DNA of 64,000 nucleotides from Streptomyces sp. AC558_RSS880 (lineage in GTDB: Bacteria > Actinomycetota > Actinomycetes > Streptomycetales > Streptomycetaceae). The stretch covers positions 186,001-250,000 of the forward strand of contig NZ_JAGMUJ010000150.1 of the NCBI RefSeq assembly GCF_019049255.1, given 5' to 3'. Each line of letters starts with the position of its first letter. The stretch's first letter is position 1. The notes under the pieces were generated by a model. It did not search any database. It was not told the origin of the DNA and was given only the letters and a program-made list of their open reading frames with translations. Made by a program: the position numbers and the translations under genes. Below are positions 38,935 through 47,430 of this stretch, piece by piece.

Positions 38935-41448
38935 GTGACCCTCATCGATCAGCTGCCGCCGACCGCCGACCCCGACGCACTCTACGAAGCCTTCGAGTCG
39001 TGGGCCCGGGAGCGCGGTCTCACGCTCTATCCCCACCAGGAGGAGGCGCTGATCGAGGTGGTCTCCGGGGCGAACGTGATCGTGTCGACGCCCACGGGCT
39101 CCGGCAAGAGCATGATCGCGGCGGGCGCCCACTTCGCCGCCCTGGCGCGCGACGAGGTCACCTTCTACACGGCGCCCATCAAGGCACTGGTGTCGGAGAA
39201 GTTCTTCGAGCTGTGCAAGATCTTCGGCACGGAGAACGTCGGCATGCTCACCGGCGACGCGTCCGTCAACGCCGACGCCCCGGTGATCTGCTGCACCGCC
39301 GAGGTGCTGGCGTCGATCGCGCTGCGCGACGGCAAGGACGCCGACGTGGGCCAGGTCGTGATGGACGAGTTCCACTTCTACGCGGAGGGGGACCGCGGCT
39401 GGGCCTGGCAGATCCCTCTGCTGGAGCTGCCGCAGGCGCAGTTCGTGCTGATGTCGGCGACGCTCGGCGACGTCTCCTTCTTCGAGAAGGACCTCGCCCG
39501 CCGCACCGGCCGTCCCACCGCCGTGGTCCGCTCGGCGACCCGGCCCGTGCCGCTGTCCTACGAGTACCGGTACACGCCGCTCACCGAGACGCTCACCGAT
39601 CTGCTCGAGGCCCGGCAGGCGCCGGTCTACATCGTGCACTTCACGCAGGCGCAGGCGGTGGAGCGGGCGCAGGCGCTGATGAGCATCAACATGTGCACAC
39701 GCGAGGAGAAGGACAAGATCGCCGAGCTGATCGGCAACTTCCGCTTCACCACCAAGTTCGGCCGCAATCTGTCCCGCTACGTCCGGCACGGCATCGGCGT
39801 GCACCACGCCGGCATGCTGCCCAAGTACCGGCGGCTGGTGGAGAAGCTCGCGCAGGCCGGTCTGCTGAAGGTCATCTGCGGCACCGACACGCTCGGGGTG
39901 GGCGTCAACGTCCCCATCCGCACGGTGCTGTTCACGGCCCTGACCAAGTACGACGGCAACCGCGTGCGCACGCTGCGGGCCCGTGAGTTCCACCAGATCG
40001 CGGGCCGCGCCGGTCGCGCCGGCTTCGACACCGAGGGCTTCGTGGTGGCCCAGGCCCCCGAGCACGTCATCGAGAACGAGAAGGCGCTGGCCAAGGCCGG
40101 TGACGACCCGAAGAAGCGCCGCAAGGTCGTGCGCAAGAAGGCGCCCGAGGGCTTCGTCGCCTGGAGCGAGCAGACCTTCGAGAAGCTCATCGACTCCGAG
40201 CCGGAGCCGCTGACCTCCCGTTTCCGGGTCACGCACACCATGCTGCTGTCGGTGATCGCCCGGCCCGGCAACGCCTTCGAGGCCATGCGGCGGCTGCTGG
40301 AGGACAACCACGAGCCGCGCAAGCAGCAGCTGCGGCACATCCGGCGGGCGATCGCCATCTACCGCTCGCTGCTGGACGGCGGCATCGTCGAGAAGCTCGA
40401 CCGGCCGGACGCCGAGGGCCGGATCGTCCGCCTCACCGTGGACCTGCAGCAGGACTTCGCGCTGAACCAGCCGCTCTCCACGTTCGCGCTGGCCGCGTTC
40501 GAGCTGCTGGACCCGGAGTCGCCGTCGTACGCGCTGGACATGGTGTCCGTGGTGGAGTCCACGCTGGACGATCCGCGCCAGATCCTCGCCGCCCAGCAGA
40601 ACAAGGCGCGCGGCGAGGCGGTCGCCGCGATGAAGGCCGACGGGGTGGAGTACGAGGAGCGCATGGAGCGCCTCCAGGACATCACCTACCCGAAGCCGCT
40701 GGAGGAACTGCTCTTCCACGCGTACAACACCTACCGCAAGAGCCATCCCTGGGTCGGTGACCATCCGCTGTCGCCGAAGTCCGTGATCCGGGACATGTAC
40801 GAGCGGGCGCTGTCGTTCACCGAGTTGGTGTCCCACTACGAACTGGCCCGCACCGAGGGCATCGTGCTGCGCTACCTCGCGAGCGCCTACAAGGCGCTGG
40901 AGCACACCGTCCCGGACGACCTGAAGTCGGAGGACCTGGAGGATCTGATCGCCTGGCTGGGCGAGACGGTGCGCCAGGTCGACTCCAGCCTGCTGGACGA
41001 GTGGGAGCAGCTGGCCAATCCGGAGGAGATGACCGCCGAGGAGGCGCAGGAGAAAGCCGACCAGGTCAAGCCGGTCACCGCCAATGCGCGCGCCTTCCGC
41101 GTCCTGGTCCGCAACGCCATGTTCCGCCGGGTCGAGCTCGCCGCCCTCGACCAGGTGGACGAGCTGGGCGAGCTGGACGCCGAGGGCGGCTGGGACGCGG
41201 ACGCCTGGGGCGAGGCGATGGACAAGTACTGGGACGAGCACGAGGAGCTCGGCACCGGTCCCGACGCCCGCGGGCCGAAGCTGCTGCTGATCGAGGAGGA
41301 GCCGCAGAACGGGCTGTGGCGGGTCCGGCAGATCTTCGACGACCCCAGCGGCGACCACGACTGGGGCATCAGCGCCGAGGTCGACCTCACCGCCTCCGAC
41401 GCGGAGGGCCGTGCGGTCGTCCGGGTCACCGACGTCGGTCAGTTGTGA
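38935..41448 (+). CDS. Ski2/Mtr4-like DEAD/DEFH-box helicase with DUF3516
   Basis: The 837-residue superfamily 2 helicase has Walker A STPTGSGKSM near residue 55, the DExH box VVMDEFHFY, motif III LMSATLG, and the GTDTLGVGVN region with motif VI QIAGRAGRAGFD. A long C-terminal helical domain (DUF3516) follows, with the acidic end LLLIEEEPQNGLWRVRQIFDDP. Actinobacterial relatives are thought to act on RNA, but the substrate is not fixed. Start at GTG 38935, 7 codons into the open frame. It is followed within 20 nt by a thioesterase gene and is probably co-transcribed with it. Confidence 0.88.
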   Translation: MTLIDQLPPTADPDALYEAFESWARERGLTLYPHQEEALIEVVSGANVIVSTPTGSGKSMIAAGAHFAALARDEVTFYTAPIKALVSEKFFELCKIFGTENVGMLTGDASVNADAPVICCTAEVLASIALRDGKDADVGQVVMDEFHFYAEGDRGWAWQIPLLELPQAQFVLMSATLGDVSFFEKDLARRTGRPTAVVRSATRPVPLSYEYRYTPLTETLTDLLEARQAPVYIVHFTQAQAVERAQALMSINMCTREEKDKIAELIGNFRFTTKFGRNLSRYVRHGIGVHHAGMLPKYRRLVEKLAQAGLLKVICGTDTLGVGVNVPIRTVLFTALTKYDGNRVRTLRAREFHQIAGRAGRAGFDTEGFVVAQAPEHVIENEKALAKAGDDPKKRRKVVRKKAPEGFVAWSEQTFEKLIDSEPEPLTSRFRVTHTMLLSVIARPGNAFEAMRRLLEDNHEPRKQQLRHIRRAIAIYRSLLDGGIVEKLDRPDAEGRIVRLTVDLQQDFALNQPLSTFALAAFELLDPESPSYALDMVSVVESTLDDPRQILAAQQNKARGEAVAAMKADGVEYEERMERLQDITYPKPLEELLFHAYNTYRKSHPWVGDHPLSPKSVIRDMYERALSFTELVSHYELARTEGIVLRYLASAYKALEHTVPDDLKSEDLEDLIAWLGETVRQVDSSLLDEWEQLANPEEMTAEEAQEKADQVKPVTANARAFRVLVRNAMFRRVELAALDQVDELGELDAEGGWDADAWGEAMDKYWDEHEELGTGPDARGPKLLLIEEEPQNGLWRVRQIFDDPSGDHDWGISAEVDLTASDAEGRAVVRVTDVGQL

Positions 41449-41467
41449 GCACAGGAGAATCCCACCC

Positions 41468-42334
41468 ATGACGAATCCGGCCGAGAGCCTCGTCGCCCTG
41501 CTCGACCTGGAGCAGATCGAGGTCAACATATTCCGTGGCCGTAGCCCGCAGGAGTCCCTCCAGCGGGTCTTCGGCGGCCAGGTGGCCGGCCAGGCCCTGG
41601 TCGCCGCCGGCCGCACCACGGAGGGCGACCGTCCCGTGCACTCCCTGCACGCGTACTTCCTTCGTCCGGGCAGACCCGGGGTGCCGATCGTGTACCAGGT
41701 CGAACGGGTGCGGGACGGCCGGTCGTTCACGACCCGCCGGGTCACCGCGGTGCAGCAGGGCCGCACGATCTTCAATCTGACCGCCTCCTTCCACAAGCCT
41801 GAACAGGGAAGCTTCGAACACCAGCTGCCGCCGGCCCGCGAGGTCCCGGACCCCGAGTCGCTGCCGACGGTCACCGATGAGATCCGTGAGCATCTGGGCG
41901 CGTTGCCGGAGCAGTTGGAGCGGATGGCGCGCCGCCAGCCCTTCGACATCCGCTATGTGGACCGGCTGCGCTGGGACGCCGGCGACGTCAAGGGCGCCGA
42001 GCCGCGCAGCGCGGTGTGGATGCGCGCGGTCGGCCCGCTCGGCGACGATCCGCTGGTGCACACCTGTGCCCTGACGTACGCCAGTGACATGACCCTCCTG
42101 GACGCCGTGCGGATCCCGGTGGAGCCGCTGTGGGGGCCGCGCGGCTTCGACATGGCGTCGCTGGACCACGCCATGTGGTTCCACCGTCCGTTCCGCGCCG
42201 ACGAGTGGTTCCTGTACGACCAGGAGTCGCCGATCGCCACGGGCGGACGGGGTCTGGCCCGCGGCCGGATCTACGATCTGGAGGGCCGGATGCTGGTGTC
42301 CGTCGTCCAGGAGGGGTTGTTCCGGGCCCTGTAG
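41468..42334 (+). CDS. tesB: Acyl-CoA thioesterase II (TesB family)
   Basis: The 288-residue double-hotdog thioesterase has RVFGGQVAGQALVAAGRT near residue 33, HSLHAYFLRPGRPG, and FNLTASFHKPE in the first half. SLDHAMWFHRPFRADEWFLY, with the catalytic Asp of the D-Q-T style triad region, and GRGLARGRIYD lie in the second half. It hydrolyses medium/long-chain acyl-CoA to free acid. AGGAG lies 11 nt before the ATG. The convergent DUF6397 gene ends one base further on. Confidence 0.9.
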   Translation: MTNPAESLVALLDLEQIEVNIFRGRSPQESLQRVFGGQVAGQALVAAGRTTEGDRPVHSLHAYFLRPGRPGVPIVYQVERVRDGRSFTTRRVTAVQQGRTIFNLTASFHKPEQGSFEHQLPPAREVPDPESLPTVTDEIREHLGALPEQLERMARRQPFDIRYVDRLRWDAGDVKGAEPRSAVWMRAVGPLGDDPLVHTCALTYASDMTLLDAVRIPVEPLWGPRGFDMASLDHAMWFHRPFRADEWFLYDQESPIATGGRGLARGRIYDLEGRMLVSVVQEGLFRAL

Positions 42335-42335
42335 G

Positions 42336-43256
42336 TCACCGGTTTCCGCGCCACCACCGGCCCAGCAGGCCGCGGGACGTTCCGCGTGCCGGCTCCGCGG
42401 TTTCCCGCGTCCGCCGAGCCGGTCCGGGGCGGTGGGGAGCGGGACGGGGCGCCGGCCGGTGTGCCCGCGCCTCCTCCGTCAGCCGGGTCAGGTCGGTCTG
42501 CAGCCGGGCGACCTCGTCCGGGTCCTGGGCGGTCATGAGCTCTTCCGCCAGCTCCGCGGCCGGTGAGCCGGGCGCGCCGTGGGACGGTGGCCTCCGGCGG
42601 AACCGGTTGAGGTGGGAGCGGTCGTAGGCGTCCGGGACGGCCTCCGACACGTGCAGCGGGTCGAGCAGCGATGCCACGGCCCCGGCGCGCGCCCAGGGGT
42701 CGTCGGCCCGGCGGAGCATGAAGTCCAGCTGCCGGGTGCGCCAGTTCCGCGGGCGCAGGTCGATGCCGGTGTCGAGCAGGCTTCTGAGGCTCTCGGGCGT
42801 GCGCCCCGTCAGCAGGGGTGTGTTCCTGTCGTCGGCCGCGAACAGCCGTAGTTCCTCGGCCGGATAGAGCCAGACCACGGCGCGGTAGCGGTTCAGGTGG
42901 AACTTCACGGGCACCAGCAGCCCCAGCCTCGCGAGGCGGGTGAAACGGGTCTTCGTCACGTCGATGAGGGCGGCGCCCTCCGTGGTTCCCACGGCCTGCA
43001 CGCTCCGGCGCAGGGCCTCCGGAAAGCCGGGCCCGGCGCGGAGCCGCTCGATCTCGGCCCGGTCGACCCGCAGGCCCCCTCCGCCGCCGTCGGGGATCGC
43101 ACGGATTCGTCCGAGCTGCACGGCGAGGTCGAACTCGGTGCCCTTGAGACCGAGTTCGCGGGCCGCACGGCCCGGGCCGACCCGGACCTCCCGTGCCGCC
43201 GTGGTCCGCTCGGCGATGGCGGTGGTGTCATGCGCGACGGTGTGCTGTCCGGACAT
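42336..43256 (-). CDS. DUF6397 family protein
   Basis: The 306-residue protein follows a GGGGAGGAC ribosome site. The N-terminal half has a helical, HTH-like region (GRAARELGLKGTEFDLAVQLGRIRAI) and then DVTKTRFTRLARLGLLVPVKFHLNRYRAVVWLYPAEEL, a winged-helix style segment. The C-terminal 60 residues are Pro/Arg-rich. It looks like a DNA-binding protein restricted to streptomycetes, but no target is known. Tail-to-tail with the thioesterase gene at a 1-nt gap. Confidence 0.65.
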   Translation of the reverse strand: MSGQHTVAHDTTAIAERTTAAREVRVGPGRAARELGLKGTEFDLAVQLGRIRAIPDGGGGGLRVDRAEIERLRAGPGFPEALRRSVQAVGTTEGAALIDVTKTRFTRLARLGLLVPVKFHLNRYRAVVWLYPAEELRLFAADDRNTPLLTGRTPESLRSLLDTGIDLRPRNWRTRQLDFMLRRADDPWARAGAVASLLDPLHVSEAVPDAYDRSHLNRFRRRPPSHGAPGSPAAELAEELMTAQDPDEVARLQTDLTRLTEEARAHRPAPRPAPHRPGPARRTRETAEPARGTSRGLLGRWWRGNR

Positions 43257-43383
43257 GTTCGTCCTCCCCCGTGGAGTGTGGGCGGCCGGCGCCGGGTGCG
43301 CCCGCTCGGAAAAACCGTAGCCGCTTTGTCACTCTTCGTGGCGAGCCTGTGGATAACTCCGCAGCGGAGGACGAACTCGCAGG

Positions 43384-43791
43384 TCAGATGTCTGTGCCGG
43401 GTTCCGGCTGGCGGGCGTCCACGTCCAGGTGCTCGCCGACCCGGTTGACCAGCAAGGTCATCTCGTACGCGATCTGGCCGATGTCGGCCTCCGCCCCGCT
43501 GAGTACGCACAGGCAGCTGCCGGTGCCCGCCGCGGTGACGAAGAGCACCGCGTCGTCGAACTCGATCATCGTCTGGCGTACCCCGCCCGCGCCGAAGTGC
43601 CGTCCCGAACCCTTGGCGAGGCTGTGCAGTCCGGACGAGACGGCGGCGAGGTGCTCCGCGTCCTCGCGTCGCAGCCCCGTGCTCGCGCCCGTCACCAGCC
43701 CGTCGTTGGACAGGACCAGCGCGTGCCGTACGTGTTCGACGCGTTGGGTCAGGTCGTCCAGCAGCCAGCCGAGTCCCTGGTTCTGCGCCAT
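43384..43791 (-). CDS. Roadblock/LC7 domain protein (conservon CvnB-like)
   Basis: The 135-residue protein has GLGWLLDDLTQRVEHVRHALVLSNDGLVTG, then LRREDAEHLAAVSSGLHSLAKGSG and VLFVTAAGTGSCLCVL, the MglB/CvnB form of the roadblock fold. In Streptomyces conservons it partners a sensor kinase (CvnA), a DUF742 protein (CvnC) and a GTPase (CvnD). Here only a degraded cvnD lies next to it, upstream in the direction of transcription, the reverse of the usual A-B-C-D order. GGGGGAG precedes the ATG. Confidence 0.85.
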   Translation of the reverse strand: MAQNQGLGWLLDDLTQRVEHVRHALVLSNDGLVTGASTGLRREDAEHLAAVSSGLHSLAKGSGRHFGAGGVRQTMIEFDDAVLFVTAAGTGSCLCVLSGAEADIGQIAYEMTLLVNRVGEHLDVDARQPEPGTDI

Positions 43792-43963
43792 GTCGTGTGT
43801 CTCCCCCTGGTCTTCCCCGTGGTCTTCCCCGTGTGCCGTTCCCTCCTGGCGGGAGGGCCCTCGCGCCAGCCTTCCCCACGACCGGGCGCCGGGCAAGGAG
43901 GACGGGGGCCAAGGGGTGGAAGATGACCGAGGAACAGTGGCGCGAGCCCGGATCCCGCGGTCG

Positions 43964-44343
43964 TCCCACCGAGTCGGGCAGCCGGGCGGTGTGCACGCGT
44001 CCGGCGTACTCGACGAGCCGGACCAGCGCCTCCTTCCCCGAGGCGCGCTCGCGTGCGCCGCACAGCACGACGGGCGTTCCGCCGTCCAGGTCGGGCGCGC
44101 GGCAGACGGCCCCCGTGTCGTGGCTCCGGGCTCCCGCGAAGCGGTTGACCGCGACGACGAACGGGATCCGCCGGTGCTCGAAGTGGTCCACGGCGGGGAA
44201 GCAGCCCTCCAGGCGCCTGGTGTCCGCGAGGACCACCGCGCCCACCAGGGTGGTCTTGCCCCCGCCGAATCCGTCGGCGGCCAGTGTCTTCAGCGTCGGC
44301 GCGACCGTCTCGTCGCCGGGGCGTCGGAGTGTTCGGGGACCAT
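43964..44343 (-). pseudogene. Relic of conservon GTPase (cvnD-like), frameshift and internal deletion
   Basis: After GGAGAGAAGCG the minus strand reads ATG-VPEHSDAP and then stops early in that frame; shifting by one base continues as APTLKTLAADGFGGGKTTLV. The P-loop GFGGGKTTLVGAV is then joined directly to VVLADTRRLEGCFPAVDHFE, HRRIPFVVAVNRFAG and VLCGARERASGKEAL. In intact CvnD proteins about 75 residues, including the switch regions, separate these parts. The junction lies in a short Gly-Ala-Val repeat, suggesting deletion between direct repeats. A functional GTPase is not possible. Confidence 0.7.
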
Positions 44344-44522
44344 CGATCGCTTCTCTCCGGAGTGCCGGCCGCGGTCGGCGGGGGTACGGGTGTGCCGTGG
44401 GCCCGGGTGCGCGAAGGGGGCGTGTTTCGGAGACTGCTGAATTATGACGCAGCGGTGCGGCGGAACGACCGCGTCACGCTCGAACGTGCGCACAAGGGCG
44501 TCTCCCTTTCCGGTGGGGGATC

Positions 44523-45131
44523 ATGCGGAGCATGAGCGACGACCACACACACGTCCAGGAGTTCTTCACCGCGCGTGCCGCCGACTGGGACCGCCGCTTC
44601 CCCGACGACGGCCCGGTCTACGCCGCCGCGGTCGCCGAGCTCGGGCTGCGCGAGGGGGACCGGGTGCTCGACGCGGGCTGCGGCACCGGACGCGCCCTGC
44701 CTCCGCTGCGTGCGGCCGTGGGGCCCTCGGGCGTGGTCCTCGGCGCGGACCTGACGCCGGCCATGCTGCGGGAGGCGGCACGGGCCGGACGGGACCGCGA
44801 CGGGGCGCTGCTGCTGACCGACGTCGCCGCGCTGCCGCTGCGCCCGTCCGCGCTGGACGCCGTGTTCGCGGCGGGTCTGATCGCCCACCTGCCCGACCCG
44901 GCCGGCAACCTCCGGGAGATCGCGCGGGTGGTGCGGCCGGGTGGCGTGCTCGCGCTGTTCCATCCGATCGGCCGGGCGGCGCTCGCCGCCCGGCAGGGCC
45001 GCACGCTCACCCCGGACGACCTCCGCGCGGAGCCGAATCTCCGCGTGCTGCTGTCCCGTTCGGGGTGGCGCATGACGTCGTACGCCGACGAGGACACGCG
45101 CTTCCTGGCGTTGGCCGTCCGTGCGGACTGA
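44523..45131 (+). CDS. Class I SAM-dependent methyltransferase
   Basis: The 202-residue protein has an N-terminal FFTARAADWDRRFPDDG cap helix. Motif I is VLDAGCGTGRALPPL, the acidic end of strand 2 is VVLGADLTPAML, motif post-I is LTDVAALPL, and motif III is EIARVVRPGGVLALFHP. This is the Methyltransf_11 type; substrate unknown. ATG 44523 has GGTGGGGGA upstream; 44532 is a second option. It is divergent from the conservon relic and convergent with the MpaB-like relic. Confidence 0.88.
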   Translation: MRSMSDDHTHVQEFFTARAADWDRRFPDDGPVYAAAVAELGLREGDRVLDAGCGTGRALPPLRAAVGPSGVVLGADLTPAMLREAARAGRDRDGALLLTDVAALPLRPSALDAVFAAGLIAHLPDPAGNLREIARVVRPGGVLALFHPIGRAALAARQGRTLTPDDLRAEPNLRVLLSRSGWRMTSYADEDTRFLALAVRAD

Positions 45132-45155
45132 GCACTCGGCCACGCGGCCGGGCGC

Positions 45156-45870
45156 TCAGTCCGGGTGCCGCACCGGGCAACCCCGCAGTCCCGGCACGGG
45201 GCTGGTGCCCAGGTCGGCCAACCGGTAGCCGTTCGGGTAGCTCTTGATCTCCCGGTTCTGCCGGGCGAAGCGCGGGGCGCGCCGCGGCGGCAGCAGTCGG
45301 ACGGCGCGGCCCCGCAGCCGTACCGCGCGGCGCACCCACGCCTGGGTGGCCGCGCTCGGCGGGGTGGAGCGGAAGGCGCGCAGAAGGGGTTCGTCGAGCA
45401 GCGCGAGCGTGGCGGTGCGCACTACGGGGGCGAGCGGGCGCGGATACCAGGAGGTCATGAGGTCGAGCGTGGCGTCCGAGATCCGCCGCGCGCCCTCGTC
45501 CCAGTCGAAGTGGGCCTCTTCGCAGGCGTCCAGGCAGCTTTCGAACTCCTCGTAGGACCCGGGGATGTCCTTGATGCCCATGCACCGTCCCAGCGTCTGG
45601 TGGTGGACGGCACCGGCGACGGTCTCGTGCCGCGACAGCCTGCGCCATCCGTAGGAGTCGATCCACCGCTTGGGCATCACCACGCACGTGCCGGGGAACG
45701 GCGTAGGTGCGGCAGAGGGCCGGCTCCAGGGCCCGGGTGAAGTCCCAGGGGACTCGTACGCCGCGCTGAGCCGGTGGATTTCCGTGGCCTCCCGGTAGGG
45801 GTCCAGCCGCCGGATCCGTTCCAGCCGTTCGAAGCGTCGCGCCGTACCGCCCCCTTCTGCCGTCGAGACC
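45156..45870 (-). pseudogene. Relic of MpaB/DUF2236-type oxygenase, frameshift and internal deletion
   Basis: The frame contains RFERLERIRRLDPYREATEI at the 5' side and MPKRWIDSYGWRRLSRHETV, LGRCMGIKDIPGSYEEFESC, DATLDLMTSWYP and LLDEPLLRAFR to the end, as in the MpaB-like oxygenase family. After AAYES a one-base loss shifts the frame; reading on in the other frame gives PWDFTRALEPALCRTYAVP, which fits the family. About 70 residues are then missing before VVMPKRW, where the original frame resumes. No ATG/GTG start fits the N-terminus. The long open frame is thus misleading. Confidence 0.6.
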
Positions 45871-45941
45871 GCAACCCTACGTTGAGTGGCAGGAGACGAA
45901 CGGTCGGCGACGACAACCGCACCGGGGAAGGGGTGGACCGC

Positions 45942-46238
45942 ATGTGGGAACGGGTTCGGGGGATCGGGAGCAGGGTGACCGGCGTCCGGCGCGCGGAGGA
46001 GCGGGCCGGGCGGGAGGAGCGTCCGCACAATCTGTTCGAGGCCGCCGCGGCGTACGTCTCGGCCTGCGCGGAGGACGATCAGGACCGGATCGACGAGGCG
46101 GCCGGCTGGGTGTCGCCGGAGGCGCTGTCGTTCGGGGTGAACGAGCTGGCGTGCCGGGCCGTGACCGCGCTCGCGCGGGAGCGGGGCGAGTCTCCGGGGA
46201 CGGTCGCGCGGGCGCTGCTGGGTCTTCCGGCCGCCTGA
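45942..46238 (+). CDS. Hypothetical helical protein
   Basis: 98 residues from ATG 45942 after GGGGAAGGGGTGG; GTG 45933 is an alternative. The sequence is helical and charged: RVRGIGSRVTGVRRAEERAG, then PHNLFEAAAAYVSACAEDDQDRIDEAAGWVSPEAL, and VNELACRAVTALARERGESP. Short Streptomyces proteins of this type are common and uncharacterised. Its neighbours are also poorly conserved. Confidence 0.6.
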   Translation: MWERVRGIGSRVTGVRRAEERAGREERPHNLFEAAAAYVSACAEDDQDRIDEAAGWVSPEALSFGVNELACRAVTALARERGESPGTVARALLGLPAA

Positions 46239-46376
46239 ACCGTCCGCCGGAGCGTGGTCGATTCGTCCCGTCCGGCCGGAAACCTGCAGCTCCGGGCATG
46301 GCCGCGGGGGTCGTGACAAGCGGCTCGGCGTCGGCATAGGGTGCGCGCCGGTGGACGAACCGATGGGGAGGCTGGG

Positions 46377-47249
46377 ATGGCCGGGACGGACGAGGAAGCC
46401 GTCGCCGCCGCGGACGACGCGCTCTATGTGCTCACGGCGGCGCTGCTGACGCCGGCGAAGTTCCCGAGCGTGCTGGGCGACGACTACCCGGAGGCGTGCG
46501 CGGCGCTCGGCCTTCCGCCACTCGCCGACGGGTACGGGCTGGTGCTCGGCCAGGACGGCGAGGGCGCCCGGTGGACCGTCGTCGTCGACGACGTCTCGCT
46601 GGTCGCCGTCGCGATCGCGTCCTGGGACTGCGGGATGGAGCACGACCTGTCGCCGGACGAGCGCACGGTCGTCGCCGCGCTGCCCGGCTGGCCCCTCGCG
46701 GTGGCCGTCGCGGCGCCGCACGTGCCCGCGCCGCACGATCCCGGCCCGGACGCCGGGGCCGGGCCCCCACTGACCCCGCCGGACACCGAGGCCTGGGGAC
46801 CGGCCCAGCGCCGGCTGGGTGCCGACGAGATCGCGCTGCAGTGGGCGGTCTGGCGGGAGCGGGTCGACGACGCGGCGTTCCCGGCACCGGGCGGCTCGGC
46901 CCGGGCTGCCGACGGCACGGAGGGGCCCGCCGAGGAGGGCCGGACGGAGGAAGCGGGCGACCGGACGGACGGGCGGCCGGGGCACAGCGGGATCCGGCGG
47001 GTACTGGCGGAGGCGCGCGCGTACATCGACTCGCCGCCGCCGCTCGGCCGGGTCCGCTCGTCCTTCGCCCCGGGCGGCGCGCGCACCCTGCGTGCCGACG
47101 GCCCCGGCTGGTCGCTGGTGGCCCGGACGGACGACATCGCGTTCGTCCTGCTCGACGACGAACCCGGCGAGGTCCTGCCGGTGGGCCGGGGCCCGGAGCT
47201 GCCGGGCCTGCTCGAAGCACTCGACCGGATGGCCGTACGGCCGCTCTGA
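46377..47249 (+). CDS. Hypothetical protein
   Basis: 290 residues from ATG 46377, 5 nt after GGGGAGG. The N-terminal domain has ALYVLTAALLTPAKFPSVLGDDYPEACAAL and GARWTVVVDDVSLVAVAIASWDCGMEHDLSP. A Pro/Asp-rich linker follows, then a C-terminal domain with GWSLVARTDDIAFVLLDDEPGEVLPVG. No membrane segment or catalytic motif seen. The family is not recognised with confidence; G/C third-position bias supports coding. Confidence 0.65.
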   Translation: MAGTDEEAVAAADDALYVLTAALLTPAKFPSVLGDDYPEACAALGLPPLADGYGLVLGQDGEGARWTVVVDDVSLVAVAIASWDCGMEHDLSPDERTVVAALPGWPLAVAVAAPHVPAPHDPGPDAGAGPPLTPPDTEAWGPAQRRLGADEIALQWAVWRERVDDAAFPAPGGSARAADGTEGPAEEGRTEEAGDRTDGRPGHSGIRRVLAEARAYIDSPPPLGRVRSSFAPGGARTLRADGPGWSLVARTDDIAFVLLDDEPGEVLPVGRGPELPGLLEALDRMAVRPL

Positions 47250-47430
47250 GTACACGCGGCTTCGAAAAGGCCAGGGTGAGGGACATTAGCGTGTGTTGAA
47301 ACCCCACGTGTGGGCGCCGTTCCATAGGGCGCCAACCCATCGATGACGGTGAGGGCGGGCCTCCACCATGGGGCAGTTCCGCGATCGACCCCATGTCCCC
47401 CTTCCGCTGTCCGTCCTTTCGGAGGCCGTC

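Noticed and set aside
34054..41949. A 2631-codon open frame on the minus strand
   Set aside because: It runs antisense to the ABC exporter, L31, helicase and thioesterase genes. At this GC content stop codons are rare in shadow frames; the product is Arg/Pro/Gly-rich with no family motif.
45156..47255. A 699-codon minus-strand frame containing the MpaB-like sequence
   Set aside because: Only the part below about 45870 matches a protein family; the rest is antisense to two plus-strand genes with good ribosome sites.
47296..47328. TTGAAA with a downstream CATAGG as a promoter for the secreted esterase
   Set aside because: The spacing (21 nt, or 18 nt to a poorer hexamer) does not give a convincing pair, so no promoter is claimed.
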